A stretch of DNA of 64,000 nucleotides from Xanthostigma xanthostigma (GCA_963575645.1 OY754468.1:7750001-7814000); one strand, 5' to 3'. Shown: positions 10,079 through 22,440, counted from the first letter of the stretch. Numbers and translations: made by a program. The notes: generated by a model not told the origin, from the sequence alone.

Positions 10079-13000
10079 TTAATTTGTCTTTTCCTTTTTG
10101 AGAACAACTCCTTTGCAGACCAATTCTAATAGAAAAGTTCCGAAAGCAATCAGTAGTCCCAAAGCGAACAAATAGTAAGCGAAAATCAAGTCAGTAAAGC
10201 CAACACTCACAAAATGGGCATTATTAATACAATGTGGTTTACCGGGAAACAAGCGCACCAATTCTCTGTTTTGCATTCCATATTCGTGAATTTTGTACAA
10301 TCTACAAAAATAAATGCCTGATCCGTATTGGAGACGACAAGATTCGCATCAGCATCTCTATTGGTCGGTCGAGGAACTTATGAGACACAGACTGGTTTGT
10401 GTTACGGTTGTAATGAATATTTAATTTTTCAAATTATTTTTACAAAATTAAGGCCGCTGCAGACGAGGCTAGAAACACTGCTAGGAGTTCTGCTAGCCGG
10501 TAGGCTGGGTACGAAGCTATAAATGACGTCACTGCGGGCTGGCCTGCTAGCTCACAAGATAGGTTTTAAAATTAGAACAAGGGCTATTTTCCCTGCGAGA
10601 TTTACTACTAGGTGTGAGCAAGAACCAATCAGGAAGCAGTATCTTGTCACGTGGGCACTTGACAAACACCCAAAAACCAACATGGTGTCGCATTCTGTTC
10701 AGAGTCAGACAACAAACACGTTTTGCTTTGTGTTTGTATTCGAACTGTCACTGCGTGCGCACCAGATCTATCCACAAATGAAGCTTGAAAATTAGTCTCG
10801 TGTGAAGCGAGCACTTAACAGCAATAAAAAAACCAGCTAGTAGGCAAATCTAGCAAAGAATCCAGCAGCGTTTCTAGCCTCGTGTGCAGCGGTCTTTCCA
10901 AAAAGATCAAATTACTAAATATTATTTATTGAATAAAAAAACAATTTCATAGCACAATAAATAATTATGCTTTACCTATATAATTATTATAGTCGGAGAG
11001 CTGACGACGAATTTAGGGTATGTATTTTAGGCAAGCTGAAATAATAAAAAAAAAAAAACAGTATATTATCAATGGGTGAATCTGGAATCACGAGTCTGAC
11101 AGAGCGTTTGCAGTTATTCTGCTTTTGCGCAGCATATGACATTTGTAAAAAATAAACAAAAAAAAATACGGTTTAGGCAACTTGATTTTTTTTAATCTTT
11201 TATTTTAGCATAAATATAAATATAACCCAGAAATAAAATCGTATGCGTAGCCATAGCTACGAGAGAGAAAGTTTAAAATATAATCGAGGGGGGGGGTAGC
11301 GGTCAGGTCATACTTTAAAACCGACAAAATAGCCTGGTTACATACCTAAAACATATGTTTTTGGTTTATTTTTTTACAAATGTCATATGCTTCGCAGAAG
11401 CAAAATAACTGCAAACGCTCTGCTAAACTCGCGATTCCAGATTCACCAATTGATAAAATACTGTTTTTTGTCTAAAATACATACCTTAAATTTGTCGTCA
11501 GCTCTCCGGCTATAAATTCCAATCAGAACGTCACATGACGTAAATGTGTAGTAACCTGGCACACAAAAATTCTTAAAAAAACCCGAGGATATTTCGCATA
11601 TTGTCAGTTTTTTTGGGGGCAGAAGGTAAAAACCTAAATTTTAAAAAACCGAAACAAAGAATAAAACAGGGTTTGGACCACGAAGTTTGTAACCAGAAGA
11701 CCTAGTTTCCTATGCTTGCTGTGTTTCGAGACGGACCGTTTTCTGGCGCACGTGAGATGGCAAAGTTATCACTACCTGGGAAAACTTCGATTATTTCCAC
11801 GTGTTTTTACCATAGTTACCAAAGTTGTGTAACTTCACAGACACTATACACACATGCAAGTCATGAACGTGTGTGCGTAATCCAGTAGCTGACGCCATAT
11901 TGATTCATGAGACAGATATCGGTCCACAGCCTACGCTCGAGCTGGGTCTTCTGGTTACTGATTTTGTGGTTTGAACAAACATTCAGAAAACAGTGCATAT
12001 GTCGTATTTTCCTGGCAACGCTAATTACAACCCTATACTAAAGACCTGTAATTCTCTTGTCAGTTTCGCGACCGGTCGACAGAGGCGCTGATGCGACAAA
12101 AAAAAAACGAACAGCTCTCAGTGAAGCAGCATTAGATTACTTACAGTATTCTAACCAATTCTTTGTAGGGAGAGCTCTTTTTTATAGACAACCAGAGATA
12201 TTTGTTTGGCAGAAATAACAGTTCGTGAAATCCGCACTTCTCATGTTCGTAGAATGTTTTCAAAACGTAATTGTAAGCAGAACTAAGTTCGCAGTGGAAC
12301 GCAAAATGACCTTTTCTTACACCTTTTGCACCATCTTCGATGGACATGTAATGAATTTTTTCGTTTGGTTTTATTTTTTTCTCATACAAAGCTTTACGAG
12401 AAGGTTCTGTTTCGATCTAAAAAAAATAAACACTTTGAGCTGGCTAACGATTCCACATGTCAGAATTTGACAATGGGGTCAACCCGATTTATTTTGGCGC
12501 TGAACTCGACATTGCAATGTATGTTTGTATTAGTGATGTGCCGGATATCCGTATCCGCGGATATCCGAGGGAGAAGAAAGATCCGTAGGTATCCGTATCC
12601 GTTAGTTTTTGGCGGATCTTTTATATAGGTGATTAGGTAATAATGAAAAACTGTTGAATTCCATTCAGATTATTTTTTATTTTTTAAAATCGTATTTGGC
12701 ACCTTTATATTACAAACATTTATCGTAGTGAGTACCATACCAATAGTACATAGCTCAAAGGTACTAAAAAACTATCTTTATATATATTGCACATCGATCT
12801 TTGGAAAGAGACAATCTGTTATGAGAGTTAACTCTTAAAGAGGTCAATAACTTTTTCCCATAACAGATAGTCTCTTTCCAAAGGTCGATGTACAATATTT
12901 ACCGCCGCGTACTCTAAGAAAGTTAAGATCCGTGTCCGTATCCGCGGAACTTGAAACCAAATATCCGTATTCAGATCCGTATCAGCGGATATACATTTTT

Positions 13001-16000
13001 AACGATCCGGCACATCACTAGTTTGTATTTACGGATGTTCCACCGTAACGCCTAAACTATCCATCCGATTTTGATAAATAAGGTGTCAATCGATTCGTTA
13101 TTATGGCCTGGGTAACATAGGCTACATTTATTTTCGAATTTTTGTTCCAGAGGGGAGCAAATTATGAACAAATAAAAAAAAGTTCAAAAAAATAATTTAA
13201 ATAAAAAATAAGTTCAAAAACTAAAACCCGACTACTGAAAAGTATGAAACAAGAAAATATTCTCATCTGAGAATAGCCGTGGTCGTACGTTATCTCATAT
13301 ATATAGATGTATAGCGTGATGCACTTTGTCCTAAAGCTTATGATCGCTTACTACTAATGTGATGTTTTGTTAGGGTAGGTGGCATATGACCACGGCTATC
13401 CTGAGATGAGAACATTTTCTTGTTTCGTACTTTTCAGTAGTTGGGTTTTAGTTTTTGAACTTATTTTTTATTCTTGGTTGAACTTGGCTTGAGACGCTGC
13501 CGCGTGTACAGATTCGTTCAGAGCTTAATTATTAGCAATTATGAATATCACAGGTACTTTTCTCATTAACAGTTCAAAGCAAACATCTTGAAAATGCAAA
13601 TTTACCTTAAAATAATGGTAGTTGTAAACGATATCGTGTAATCCGATAAAAAAGTCTGAATTTGCCAAATCGTCGAACGATAATATTGAAGGTGATTGTG
13701 ACTGCAATAAGGACACTATACAAGCAGAATATGATATGAACAATTCCATGAAGCAAAGAAACATAACAATAATCGTTATCCTTCCGGCATTACTCCTGGG
13801 TTCTACCGGAGTGTCTTGTTGGCAAGCGGCTCCGACTGTCACCAGAAGCACGTCCGACATATTGGCTTTTAGATGATCGTCGTAATCATTATCTTCCTAA
13901 AATATTTGTTTAATTCATGAATCGAGCTACGTTCAAAAAATACTACTATACAGTATGTAAACACGTAAGATGCACATAGGGAAATTAACATAGGAAAAAA
14001 ATGACTGGATCAGAGTGAGCCTTGAAATCTTGTTTTTCAATTTGACAGATAATATTCTTTTGCAAAATGAATGTGTATACTACCGAAGAAAATATTCAAA
14101 TGATTACAACATAATCGGACATTTTTTATTATTGGGACATTAAATTCGCAAAAATACTTAAATATGGTGCGAGATCAAATATCTCCGCCTATTCGTGTTG
14201 AACCTAAAGACATTGGGTCACTGATTTACCAACGCGTATACGTTATACCAGTCAGACAATTTTTGAATTAAATGTTTCCAAACAGATGAAGTTGTTTTTT
14301 AATTTTTTTTTTTGTACAAAAAAATTAAAATAATGATTTATAAGAGTTTTTTATTATTAAAAAAGCCAAGTAAAATAAAAATAAATCAAAATAAAATAGA
14401 AATCCTCAAGATTACCATAATTCAATAGAAACGACAATTAATGCAGTCATGGCTAACTCTGATCCAAGTATTTTTTCCCAATGTTAATTTCCCTATGTGC
14501 ACCTTACGCGTTTACATACTGCAGTTTCAAAATCTTATATATAAAGCTGACATATTTTACTTATTTTATTTATTTGTCAAAGAAAAACCCTCTTCGGAAA
14601 AAAATCGTAAATTGGCTTGCAACTGCGTATAACCCATTAAGGTTTAGTAATATGAATAATTTACCGCTTTCTCAAATCGATTTTGTTCCCAAATCACGAT
14701 CACATATAGTACAGCTGTTATTAAAATAAGAGTTACTCCGAACGACACCCAAATTGACGAAGAAAACGGTAGAATGAATATGTTTTTTACGCTTGGTAAC
14801 GATGGCTGCCGATAAAAAAATTCTATTCGACTTGCTGTCACCATAGCTAAATAGTCGACAACTTTTAGACGTTCCTTCAAAAAAAGCATCCCTGAGCCTG
14901 ATAAAAAATCAAATTGTTAATATAGTGAATTATTCGAACTTTCATGGTTATTTACGTTGATGTTACGTTTTTAGGGTTTCGTACCTCAAAAGGAAAAAAC
15001 AGAACCATTTTTATACGAAATCACTTATTTGTCCGTTTGTCTGTCTTTGAACTACTTAAAGGTAGCTTATAAATTTCATATATTTCAATGGTCAGACGTC
15101 AGAATAAAAAAAAAATATTTTTCAGTAAAATTGGGAGGGGGGAAGAGGTAATGCTTAGCATATGTACTTAGTTTTTGAGAATGTCCTAGAAACGTATCTA
15201 AAATATTCAGTCATTCATTCATCTTCTTAGACAAATTTCTGATATCGTTTGTATGATCGAATGTCGAATTAGGTAATTGAGTTTGTTGAATTTCATTGGG
15301 GTCGCGAGCCTAGGTTGAGAATTCCCCCAGTTATCACCCGATCTACTGAGCCTAAATTTTGGAACTCATATAGTTTACAGAAAAACCTAAGCAATAATCT
15401 TAAGTCTTAAAGTTCTCACGGAAAACGCAATGGTACGGAACTTGATCGTTTTTTTATGAGTTACGGAACCCTAAAAATTAAAAGAAAATCACAGTTTCAT
15501 GAAAATAACTGAACCTCCAATTTCCACTTCGTCTCGTTGTAACATGCCGATCATTCCCGAATAAATAGAACTGTTGGCGTTTTTATAACCCCACGAGTTT
15601 ACAAACTTGAAAACGGGAGTCGCATTGAGAGCATGCATCAGTTGATTTAATAGAATATAATCGTGTTTTGTTAAGGCGTCGTTGTGTAATTCTCTTAAAA
15701 AAAGAAGTACAATAAACGGTTAAGGCGTTGGTTTTAATTTAAAGGCAAAGGATGCTTGGAAGGGAGGCGCTGAACGACCGTGCGCGCTTAGCGCCGAAAG
15801 CTGGCATTTTTACGGCACATGCACTGATAAAAAATCAAAGGTAAAAAATAGAATAAAATGTAACAATAATTTAATATATAATATATACATATCATACATA
15901 CTGAATATTAATATTTGATCACAGTTTTTATATATTTTAACTTTTCCTTTTTCACATTTGGTTTGAAACCTTGATGTTGCACATTAATTTTAATTTTAAT

Positions 16001-19000
16001 TCACTTTTGATTCGGAATGACATCTAGAAACTTTTATAAAAAAAATTGAAGTGGATGATGGAAAAATTGCAAAAATTTTAAACATTTTAGTAAAAAAATA
16101 GGGCTTTGGTTTTTGCGAATATCTCAAAAACTAATGCAGATATCTGAAATCACAAAAAAGATTCTGAAGAGCAGAAAATTTCCTACAAATATAGTCTTAT
16201 CTCCCGGAACTCTACAATCAATATTTCTAATTTTTTAGAGGCGAACATAGGCTTAAATTTTTTTTCTATTTTTTGTATACTTTTTGATATTTTCCTGTCT
16301 TCTAGCTTATCGTATAAAAAATAGAAAAAAACATACTTTTAAGCCCTATTTTTACTTCTAAGTTAAAATTAGAAATATCGGTGGTAGAATTCCGGAAGAT
16401 GGAACTTTTTTGTAGGAAATTTCCTGCTCTTTCAAAATCTTTTTTGTGATTTCAGATATCTGCAATAGTTTTTGTGATATTCGTAAGAAGCCAAACCCCT
16501 TTTTTTTCTTTCACTAAAATGTTTACAACTTTTACACTTTTTTTGTCCCCCACTTTAAGTTTTTCAAAAAGTTTTTAGATCGAATGACAAAATGATCATA
16601 ATTTTCGAGTAAGTTGGGCTCGAATTCACCAAAAAGGGACATGTGAACTAGACTATCAGGAGAGGTTTAAAATCTAAGCAATAATGTTAGTTATGAACTT
16701 TGAACAGTATGAACCAAAATATACCTATAATCCGTTAAATGTTCAAAGGTGCTATTTTTCGTAACTACGATGGCAATTTCCATATTCATCTTCATTAAAT
16801 TTTGTCTTCGCTTAGTTGTAACGGGAGTTGTTCGAAGATCCACGATCCCTCCTCGTCGAAACCATTCACAATATTGTTTGATTATTGAACTATCGTTTTG
16901 AAATCTTTTATAAACTTCATAAACTACAAAACTATCATTCTCAGAACGTGTTATCAACAATACTTCACTGTTTATTTGCAAATTGATATCTTTAAAGTAT
17001 TCTTCTAAACTATGCTTCTCATTTTCGTTTATTATATTACGATAATCTGACAGAAAAACCCAAAATATGGGAGTAGCCAATAATCGAAATTCGTTAGCCT
17101 TAAAAGTGTACACAAAAAAATGTTCATTTGCACGTTAAATAGAAAGTAATACTTATATTGGAAGAGTAATACAAAAGTCTACCACACAACACCACTAAAA
17201 GAGATCTAAAGGTATTCACCTTAAGGCCGCTGCACACGAGGCTATAAACGCTGCTAGATTCCTTGCTAGATTTGTCTACTAGTTTTTTAGCGCTGGTTTT
17301 CTTGATTGCTGTAAAGTGCTCGCTTCACACGAGACTATTTTTCAAGCTTATTTTGTGGATAGATCTGGTGCGCGCGCAGTGACAGTTCGAATATAAACAC
17401 AGAACAAAACGTGTCTGTTGTCTGTTGAGCAGAATGATGCCATGTTGGTTTGTGGGCGTTTAAGCGCCCACGTGACAAGATACTGCTTCCTGATTGGTTC
17501 TTGCGCATATCTAGCAGCGGGCCTAGCAGGGAAAATAGCCCCTGTTCTAATTTTAAAACCTCTCTCGTGAACTAGCAGGCCAGCCCGCAGTGATGTCATT
17601 TCCAGTTTCGTACCCAGCCTACCGGCTAGCAGAACTCCTAGCAGCGTTTCTAGTTTTGTGCAGCGAGCGGCTTTTAGTTAGGAATAATATGATCTTGGAA
17701 TATTTTATAGAAAGCAGTAATACCTATATAACAGCTGTTAAAATTTCAAAATGCTTGCACGTGCCAAATTCGAGTTACTTACAATATTAAAAATCACACT
17801 TGTTACACACATTTCCGATAAGTTGACATTTTAATTCGGTCATGCGCCATCTACTCCGCATTTCAGTGAACTATCCTATGCGAAGCGCCCCATTTAGTGA
17901 AGCAATGCGCACAACGCATTCATGCATTTATTTATTATTTATTTACTTAGAAATAATGAAAGTTACACAGGTCGTTGAAAAATCGAAGAAGAAACATGAT
18001 GTGTGTTGTGCACATAGATGTACAAGATACCTCATAAAAAGTATCTAAAATACAACTTACAAGATACTTTGAAGTAAAGTATTTGTACAACAACACAGCA
18101 CTTCCGATTTGGTAACCTTTTCCCCATTTTATTCGACAATTAATCCTTATTAAAATGCACGTATAACATATTACACTAAAGTTTTGACTGAACCAGATAA
18201 AAAAAAACACGAGAGGGCGCAAAAGTCGCCTGTCAAAAGATACTTTCCTAGCGTATACACAGTTTCTCTTTAAAATTTGGCTACCCACTAGATTTGGTTG
18301 TTTTTCACAAAGATGATAATATTCCTTGCAGAAAAAATAAAAATTTGTCATTTTATCACGCTTCACCCGGTGTGGTCAATTTCAAATTTTAATATTGTAG
18401 GTATTATTTATTTAATTAGGTACTTATATAGTCAAAATTTTAAGCACTTCTTAAAATTTTGAAATCGCGAGGCAACTATTTTGGTGTTGTGAGGTAGACT
18501 CTCGCACTGCCGGAGTCTGAACTATAATTACCTGTTGGATCAAATCAAGCGATTTATTACATCTTATATCAATCAAAAATAACACTTCTGAATGTTTTAT
18601 TGGAACTGAAGCCATTGAAGACATATTACAAGTAATATCCTTTACAATAGCTGATTGTACATTTGGTATAGTTAACAGTTTTTCCAGAAAATGTTTACTA
18701 TTTTCTGTAAATACATAAAATTTGAAGTAATCATCTGCTTAACAAAGCACAATTGCATGATTCAATTAGAACAGCCGGCAATTTTGATGGCCTCGAACTG
18801 CGCACTGTATACCTGGCTTATAATCTTTATTACACGAACTGCGCACTGTACAAAAGACTATAAAAATTCACAGTACACGAACTGCGCACCAGGATCAAAG
18901 GAAAGAAAAATAAAACTTAACAGCTCTGCAAGTTTTAAAAGCACAGCGCCAAAACGACTCGCCAATTTTTAAAACCTTCGAAAAGGAAAACTTTACACCT

Positions 19001-21070
19001 TCCAAAACCAAAACTTCGTTTCCCCTTTCACTATATTCAAAAACGGGATTCATGATGAATATCAGACGCTAGAGTAACTTTAGCAAGACTTCACTACAAG
19101 CACCTCCACAAAACAAATCTGAAGAACAATTGAAAAATGAACATTTCCATCAAAAGCAAATCTATTTGACAATGCGAAAATAAATTAATTAAGAAAAGGG
19201 ATTAATAATTATTTTTGTAAATACCAGCAATTGAACTAGTGCAGAATTAAAGTTAAGTATTGCAGGTAATAAAACGAACCATCATTAAAAGATTAAGAAA
19301 GTGCGCAGTTCATGCACGTCCGGCAATTTGGCCTTATTATCAAAGACATGAACTTTTGAGCCACTACCGGACCTCTTTTTCCCGCAGTGTAAGGTTTTGC
19401 ACGTTATTTAGTTCCGTCACAAAATATAGGACAGAAATAGTGGAGGCTCTAAAAAGTTTTCAGTAATCTACAACTAAATAAAACCTGGCTCCACCACTTT
19501 CAACAATAATCGTAAATTAATTAAACATAAATATATCTCAAAAATAGTTGGCAAAAAAAAATTAAAATAAAAAAATATATGAGAAATATATAAATATCAA
19601 GTGGAATAAAATAGAATAGAAAAAAAAATAAAATTCAATGATGTCGGCAGGGATAGAATCCGGGACTTGTCACTAGGTACTAGACTAAATCCTTATCCAC
19701 TACGCCAAGGAACTCCGGCAGTTGTGCCGCTGTTATCCTGGTATAGAAGTATAGCACTTATTCTACGGTAATTTACTACAGTAATTAGATTGTTTTTTAA
19801 CTATTGGCTGTAAAAAATAAAACTGTTTACAAAAATTAAACTACTGAACACATTTCAGTGAATATCGGGTTCCAGTCTGATAGTAAACAAATTAAATAAA
19901 ATATAAACCAAGGCGATCCGACCAAAATTGCGATCTGTAGAGTTCGGGCGTACGTACGTACATACGTACAGACCAATCGACAACTGCTGTTTGTGATTTT
20001 AAATTACAATTTTAGTAGTAGATAATTATGAACACGAATCGATCTAAAAATGGTTTATAGAACAGAATCTCCTCTTTTCAAAAAGTTACAATTTTAATGG
20101 ATTTCCTGTGAAATTACCTTAGATATAAACTCCTTGTATGAACGAAAGTCAGCTCTGACGCGCAAAGCAATAATAGGGTACACACCGCTAGTGTAGCGGT
20201 ATGTGCAATAACTTAAAGAATAAATTAAATACATGCTGCCTAAAAAGACAAAGGGCAGTAAGTGACATTTGTTGACAAAATGAGTTCATACTGAAGTCAA
20301 AGACAGCAGTAAGTGCTGCAGCAATAATTTTATTGTCTTTAAAAAATGTTTCCCCCATGTTTTAGTTTCCATAATCTAAAATTCTGGACGGTCAAGACAT
20401 TTTTAGTAAATCTTGATTTACTCAAATTCATAAGTTGGTCACTTACTGCCTTTTTACGGCAGCATAAGCCAAGGTGTATGCAGATCCATCGTGGCAACGC
20501 AAAAAAAGTAATCTAAATGGAGTACTTAAATCACTCATTTATTTATTTTCAAATATTCTTAGTTTCCACATTTGTAGGCCGTAGTCCATTGGCATTTCTA
20601 CCTGACGTTTCGTCTACAACTGCGGTAGACATTATCAAAGGCGATGTGAAAGCGAGCGAAGTGTTCTTCTAGGCGACACACAGATAATTGAAGACATTTC
20701 TCCCGCTTCCACATCGCCTTTGATAATGTCTACCGCAGTTGTAGACGAAATGTCAGGTAGAAATACCAATGGATCACGGCCCACAAGACCAGAAATCCAA
20801 AAGATTTCGAACAACGTCGGCCGTGAAAGCCTACAAACGCGAATCAAGTATTTGTTTATATTTTTGATCCAACATATGTTATTAAATAAGACTCCTTACG
20901 TCCTTACCTCGAGATTCGCATAGAAACGCAGTTATCTTTATCGGTTTTTCAAAAAAATAAATTAAGTCCATCAACATGTCGGTTTCAAAACTTTTTTTAC
21001 TGTTTACTCTTTTAGAATTACATAAAAAAATAAAACAAAAAGTACACATCACTTTTAACTCGTATCTCAT
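10079..21070 (-). CDS. Ir75: IR75-like ionotropic receptor, gene B (complete, 635 aa)
   Basis: Predicted ligand-binding subunit of a chemosensory cation channel in sensory-neuron membranes. Minus-strand exons: 21070-20908, 18704-18532, 17098-16725, 15693-15515, 14897-14665, 13896-13606, 12416-12145, 10301-10079 (stop included). All borders are GT-AG and the frame is open throughout. A signal-peptide-like N-terminus precedes a short IR75-type amino-terminal domain (residues about 30-225). The first ligand-lobe half is about 236-340 (NATPVF, SSIYSGMIGMLQ, Arg306 in KERLKVVDY). M1 is about 345-366. The pore segment follows TVGAACQQ (394-401). M3 carries SYSACIVSLLQ (429-439), where ionotropic glutamate receptors have SYTANLAAF. 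The second lobe has Glu514 in FAFHCE. M4 is about 599-621, with a short basic tail. The start is the only Met before the hydrophobic segment and matches those of C and D. The exon 4 donor is weak (GTTCAG). Introns hold many MITEs. The IR75 clade is well supported; the exact paralogue name is not knowable here. Confidence 0.92.
10448..10897. mobile_element. TTAA-flanked MITE family, copy 1
   Basis: Starts TTAAGGCCGCTGCAGACGAG and ends with the inverse CTCGTGTGCAGCGG. Two relatives lie at 17221-17679 and 46456-46913. The TTAA at the outer edges suggests a piggyBac-type origin, which is inference. In the last intron of gene B. Confidence 0.75.
10993..11515. mobile_element. fold-back element related to 8850-9970
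   Basis: The ends GAGAGCTGACGACGAATTTA and TAAATTTGTCGTCAGCTCTC are inverse, and the arms share TATTTTAGGCAAGCTGAAAT-like and GCAGCATATGACAT strings with the larger fold-back. Contains a G-tract at about 11287. Last intron of B. Confidence 0.7.
11671..11976. mobile_element. MITE with about 35-bp inverted ends
   Basis: GTTTGGACCACGAAGTTTGT near 11671 is answered, with some mismatches, by the inverse of GTTACTGATTTTGTGGTTTG near 11955. No coding potential; in the last intron of B. Confidence 0.55.
12531..13020. mobile_element. hAT-type MITE with perfect 8-bp target duplication
   Basis: Begins TAGTGATGTGCCGGATATCC and ends GATCCGGCACATCACTA. It is flanked on both sides by GTTTGTAT (12523-12530 and 13021-13028), the 8-bp duplication expected of hAT insertion. 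An internal hairpin lies at about 12788-12895. It is in intron 6 of B, on which it has no visible effect. Confidence 0.88.
13216..13475. mobile_element. fold-back element
   Basis: AAACTAAAACCCGACTACTG near 13216 is inverted near 13455, with arms of roughly 85 bp including TCTGAGAATAGCCGTGGTC. In intron 6 of B. Confidence 0.7.
13897..14664. other. intron 5 of gene B, nothing else recognised
   Basis: AT-rich intron between the M1 exon and the M2/M3 exon. The small ORFs here (for example 14441-14632 plus) have no recognisable domain. Confidence 0.4.
14968..15477. mobile_element. TIR element of the 'AGGGTTCCGTACCTC' family, copy 1
   Basis: Starts TTTTAGGGTTTCGTACCTCA and ends TTACGGAACCCTAAAAA, inverse ends. 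The body begins with GTCCGTTTGTCTGTCT. A relative is at 55292-55870. The family is very common in lepidopteran genomes (from memory). In intron 4 of B. Confidence 0.75.
16013..16665. mobile_element. fold-back element, 'ATATCTGAAATCACAAAAAA' family, copy 1
   Basis: The arms share GCAGATATCTGAAATCACAA and its inverse (near 16137 and 16443), with inner arms around AATATTTCTAATTTTT. It ends with AAAAGGGACATGTGAACTAG about 60 bp from exon 3 of gene B (intron 3). A relative occupies intron 2 of gene D (51062-51735). Confidence 0.7.
17221..17679. mobile_element. TTAA-flanked MITE family, copy 2
   Basis: Begins TTAAGGCCGCTGCACACGAG and runs to the degenerate inverse end near 17679. The body is the inverse of copy 1 (10448-10897), including the CACGTGACAAGATACTG string. 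In intron 2 of B. Confidence 0.75.
18047..18262 (-). pseudogene. 5' end of a P-like THAP element (relic)
   Basis: On the minus strand this starts ATACGCTAGGAAAGTATCTT, matching the terminal repeat of the element at 38239-38785. It then encodes MGKRLPNRKCCVV, the beginning of a THAP zinc finger, before similarity ends. Only the left part is kept. It lies in intron 2 of gene B, same strand as the gene. Confidence 0.7.
18786..19340. repeat. dispersed repeat, copy 1 (pair with 59917-60415)
   Basis: Same orientation as 59917-60415. Shared strings include CGAACTGCGCAC, AAGTTTTAAAAGCACAGCGC, AACTTTAGCAAGACTTCACT and AAGTGCGCAGTTCATGCACG. It contains repeated ACACGAACTGCGCAC motifs. In intron 1 of B; no protein recognised. 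Confidence 0.75.
19560..20216 (-). mobile_element. hairpin-ended element with a tRNA-like module, single copy
   Basis: Inverse, diverged relative of the 774-bp units at 32909-34456. Read on the minus strand it starts with the hairpin around GCACATACCGCTACACTAGC, carries the shared CAGAGCTGACTTTCGTTCAT block and a GTAC-rich microsatellite. It then has a tRNA-like module (about 19649-19730) and a T-rich stretch. In intron 1 of gene B. Confidence 0.75.
19649..19730 (-). other. tRNA-like module (relic, not a functional tRNA)
   Basis: On the minus strand TGGCGTAGTGG fits the tRNA A box exactly and GGATTCTATCC is a degraded B box. The spacing is tRNA-like but the arms do not pair well. It probably served as a pol III promoter for the repeat. 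Confidence 0.55.
20233..20467. mobile_element. short MITE (ATGCTGCC...GGCAGCAT ends)
   Basis: Begins ATGCTGCCTAAAAAGACAAA with GGCAGTAAGTGAC and ends with GTCACTTACTGCCTTTTTAC followed by GGCAGCAT. In intron 1 of B. Confidence 0.7.
20572..20790. repeat. fold-back repeat, arms about 85 bp
   Basis: TCTACCTGACGTTTCGTCTA and on is inverted at about 20700-20775 (CACATCGCCTTTGATAATGT). ORFs across it on both strands are mirror artefacts. About 120 bp from exon 1 of B. Confidence 0.8.
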
Positions 21071-21413
21071 TTTAGAAATAGAATTTAATTCTATTATACT
21101 ACGAGTTAGATGACAACCGAATAAAAAAAAAACAATTGGAACACTTCCGAAAGCAAATGAAAACTTACATAATAAATGAATTATGAATTATAAAATATAT
21201 TTCGACTAACTACTTTTTAACCGACTTAAAAAAAAGAAGTTATCAATATATGTTGTGTATGTTTGTGTACGTGGTTTATACAGGCTGATTGAACTGTTTT
21301 AAGATGCGTAATTAAAGAAAAATATTCATACAAAAGTCAATGTTTTATCATTATTACCGAAAAATAAATGCTTTGTGAGTAGATATAATGAATGAAAAAA
21401 TCTATATTTATAC

Positions 21414-21994
21414 TAATATATAAAGCTGAAGAGTTTGTTTGTTTGAACGCGCTAATCTCAGAAGCTACTGGTTCAAACTGAAAAATTTTTTTTTGTTAGA
21501 TAGCCCATTTATCGAGGAAGGCTATAGGCTATACAATATCGCGCTACGACCATTAGGAGCGGAGCATTAATGAAAAATGTTGCAAAATGTATCTCAAAAA
21601 TAAGCTTCTATTCAGGTGAAATGCACTAACTAAATATATTCATATTAGCGCTGTCAGTACGCGACTCCGGCTGGCTCAATCGGTAGATCATGCGACTGTC
21701 AATATCAGGGTCGTGGGTTCGAGCCCCACGTTAGGTGAATATATTTTTATTTTTTTTTATTTACTACATTGCTTTCTTCTAAAGCTTACATTTAAATTTT
21801 ATTTTAATTAATTAAAAAAAAACTATTAGTTAAAAAAAGTATAAATACTGCTTTTTATCGACAAAAACTTCCGATCATCATGAAATTTGGACACAACATT
21901 CATCTCGGTAAACTAAGATGAATGTGTGTACTCATGTTCCTCCCTTCCCCATTCGTTCTTTTACATCCGGGAGAAACCAGACGGGACCGCTAGT
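21414..21994 (+). mobile_element. Helitron-like non-autonomous element carrying a tRNA relic
   Basis: Starts TATACTAATATATAAAGCTG and ends GGGACCGCTAGT, the 5' and CTAGT 3' style of lepidopteran Lep1-type Helitron repeats (family from memory). A copy of the same 5' end starts at 63722. A tRNA-Lys-like sequence lies inside at 21665-21737. It is upstream of gene B. Confidence 0.65.
21665..21737 (+). other. tRNA-Lys-derived relic, anticodon position reads GTC
   Basis: GGCTGGCTCAATCGGTAGAT (A box) and GTGGGTTCGAGCCCCACG (T arm with B box) are close to a eukaryotic tRNA-Lys, and the T arm is fully paired. The anticodon loop reads CTGTCAA, and two pairs of the anticodon stem and others in the acceptor stem are broken, so it is unlikely to be a working tRNA. 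Confidence 0.7.
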
Positions 21995-22440
21995 ATAAGA
22001 TAAAACGAATAATGCGCCCCACGTTTTTCGTTACAAATCCTACAAAGTACAAGTAAAAAATCTGTCTGTAAAGAAATTATTTTATACTTTTCAGTTCGTT
22101 TCAAAAACGTGGTATATTAAAAAAATTATTCATTTAATTTTTTTCTTCTTTTTAGTTAATAAAAAATTTCAAAAGGCATTTTTTATGCGTTTTCCATCTA
22201 ATTTAATGTCAAGCTGGATGGGACACCAACAACTCTATATTTCCACAATTTTCCGGCATTAACGGAACATCTCAATTCAAAATATATAGAAATTATTTTT
22301 TATTAAAAAGTTCAAGGTGTCATATTTACCCGAACGCATTTAAAATTAAAGTTTTTAGGATTGTAAAGGAAGGTTAGTGTGTGTAAAGGTAACAGACAGA
22401 CAGACATACTCTCGCATTTATAATATTAGTAGGTATCGAT
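21995..22440. other. intergenic DNA with a probable TE tail
   Basis: Mostly unrecognised AT-rich sequence between gene B and ZF1. The stretch ending ATTTATAATATTAGTAGGTA (about 22433), preceded by GACAGACAGACA, resembles the 3' end of insect RTE-type or similar repeats. Weak evidence. Confidence 0.35.

Noticed and set aside
9668..10129. 153-residue ORF on the plus strand
   Set aside because: It is one arm of the 1.1-kb fold-back with a mirror ORF in the other arm. No recognisable domain.
16725..17113. Met at the start of the large exon 3 ORF as a gene start
   Set aside because: The conserved TTTAAG acceptor before GCTAACGA in B, C and D, and the phase match with exon 2, show that it is an internal exon.
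17947..18366. 139-residue ORF on the minus strand
   Set aside because: It is in a shifted frame over the P-like THAP relic and carries no domain in that frame.
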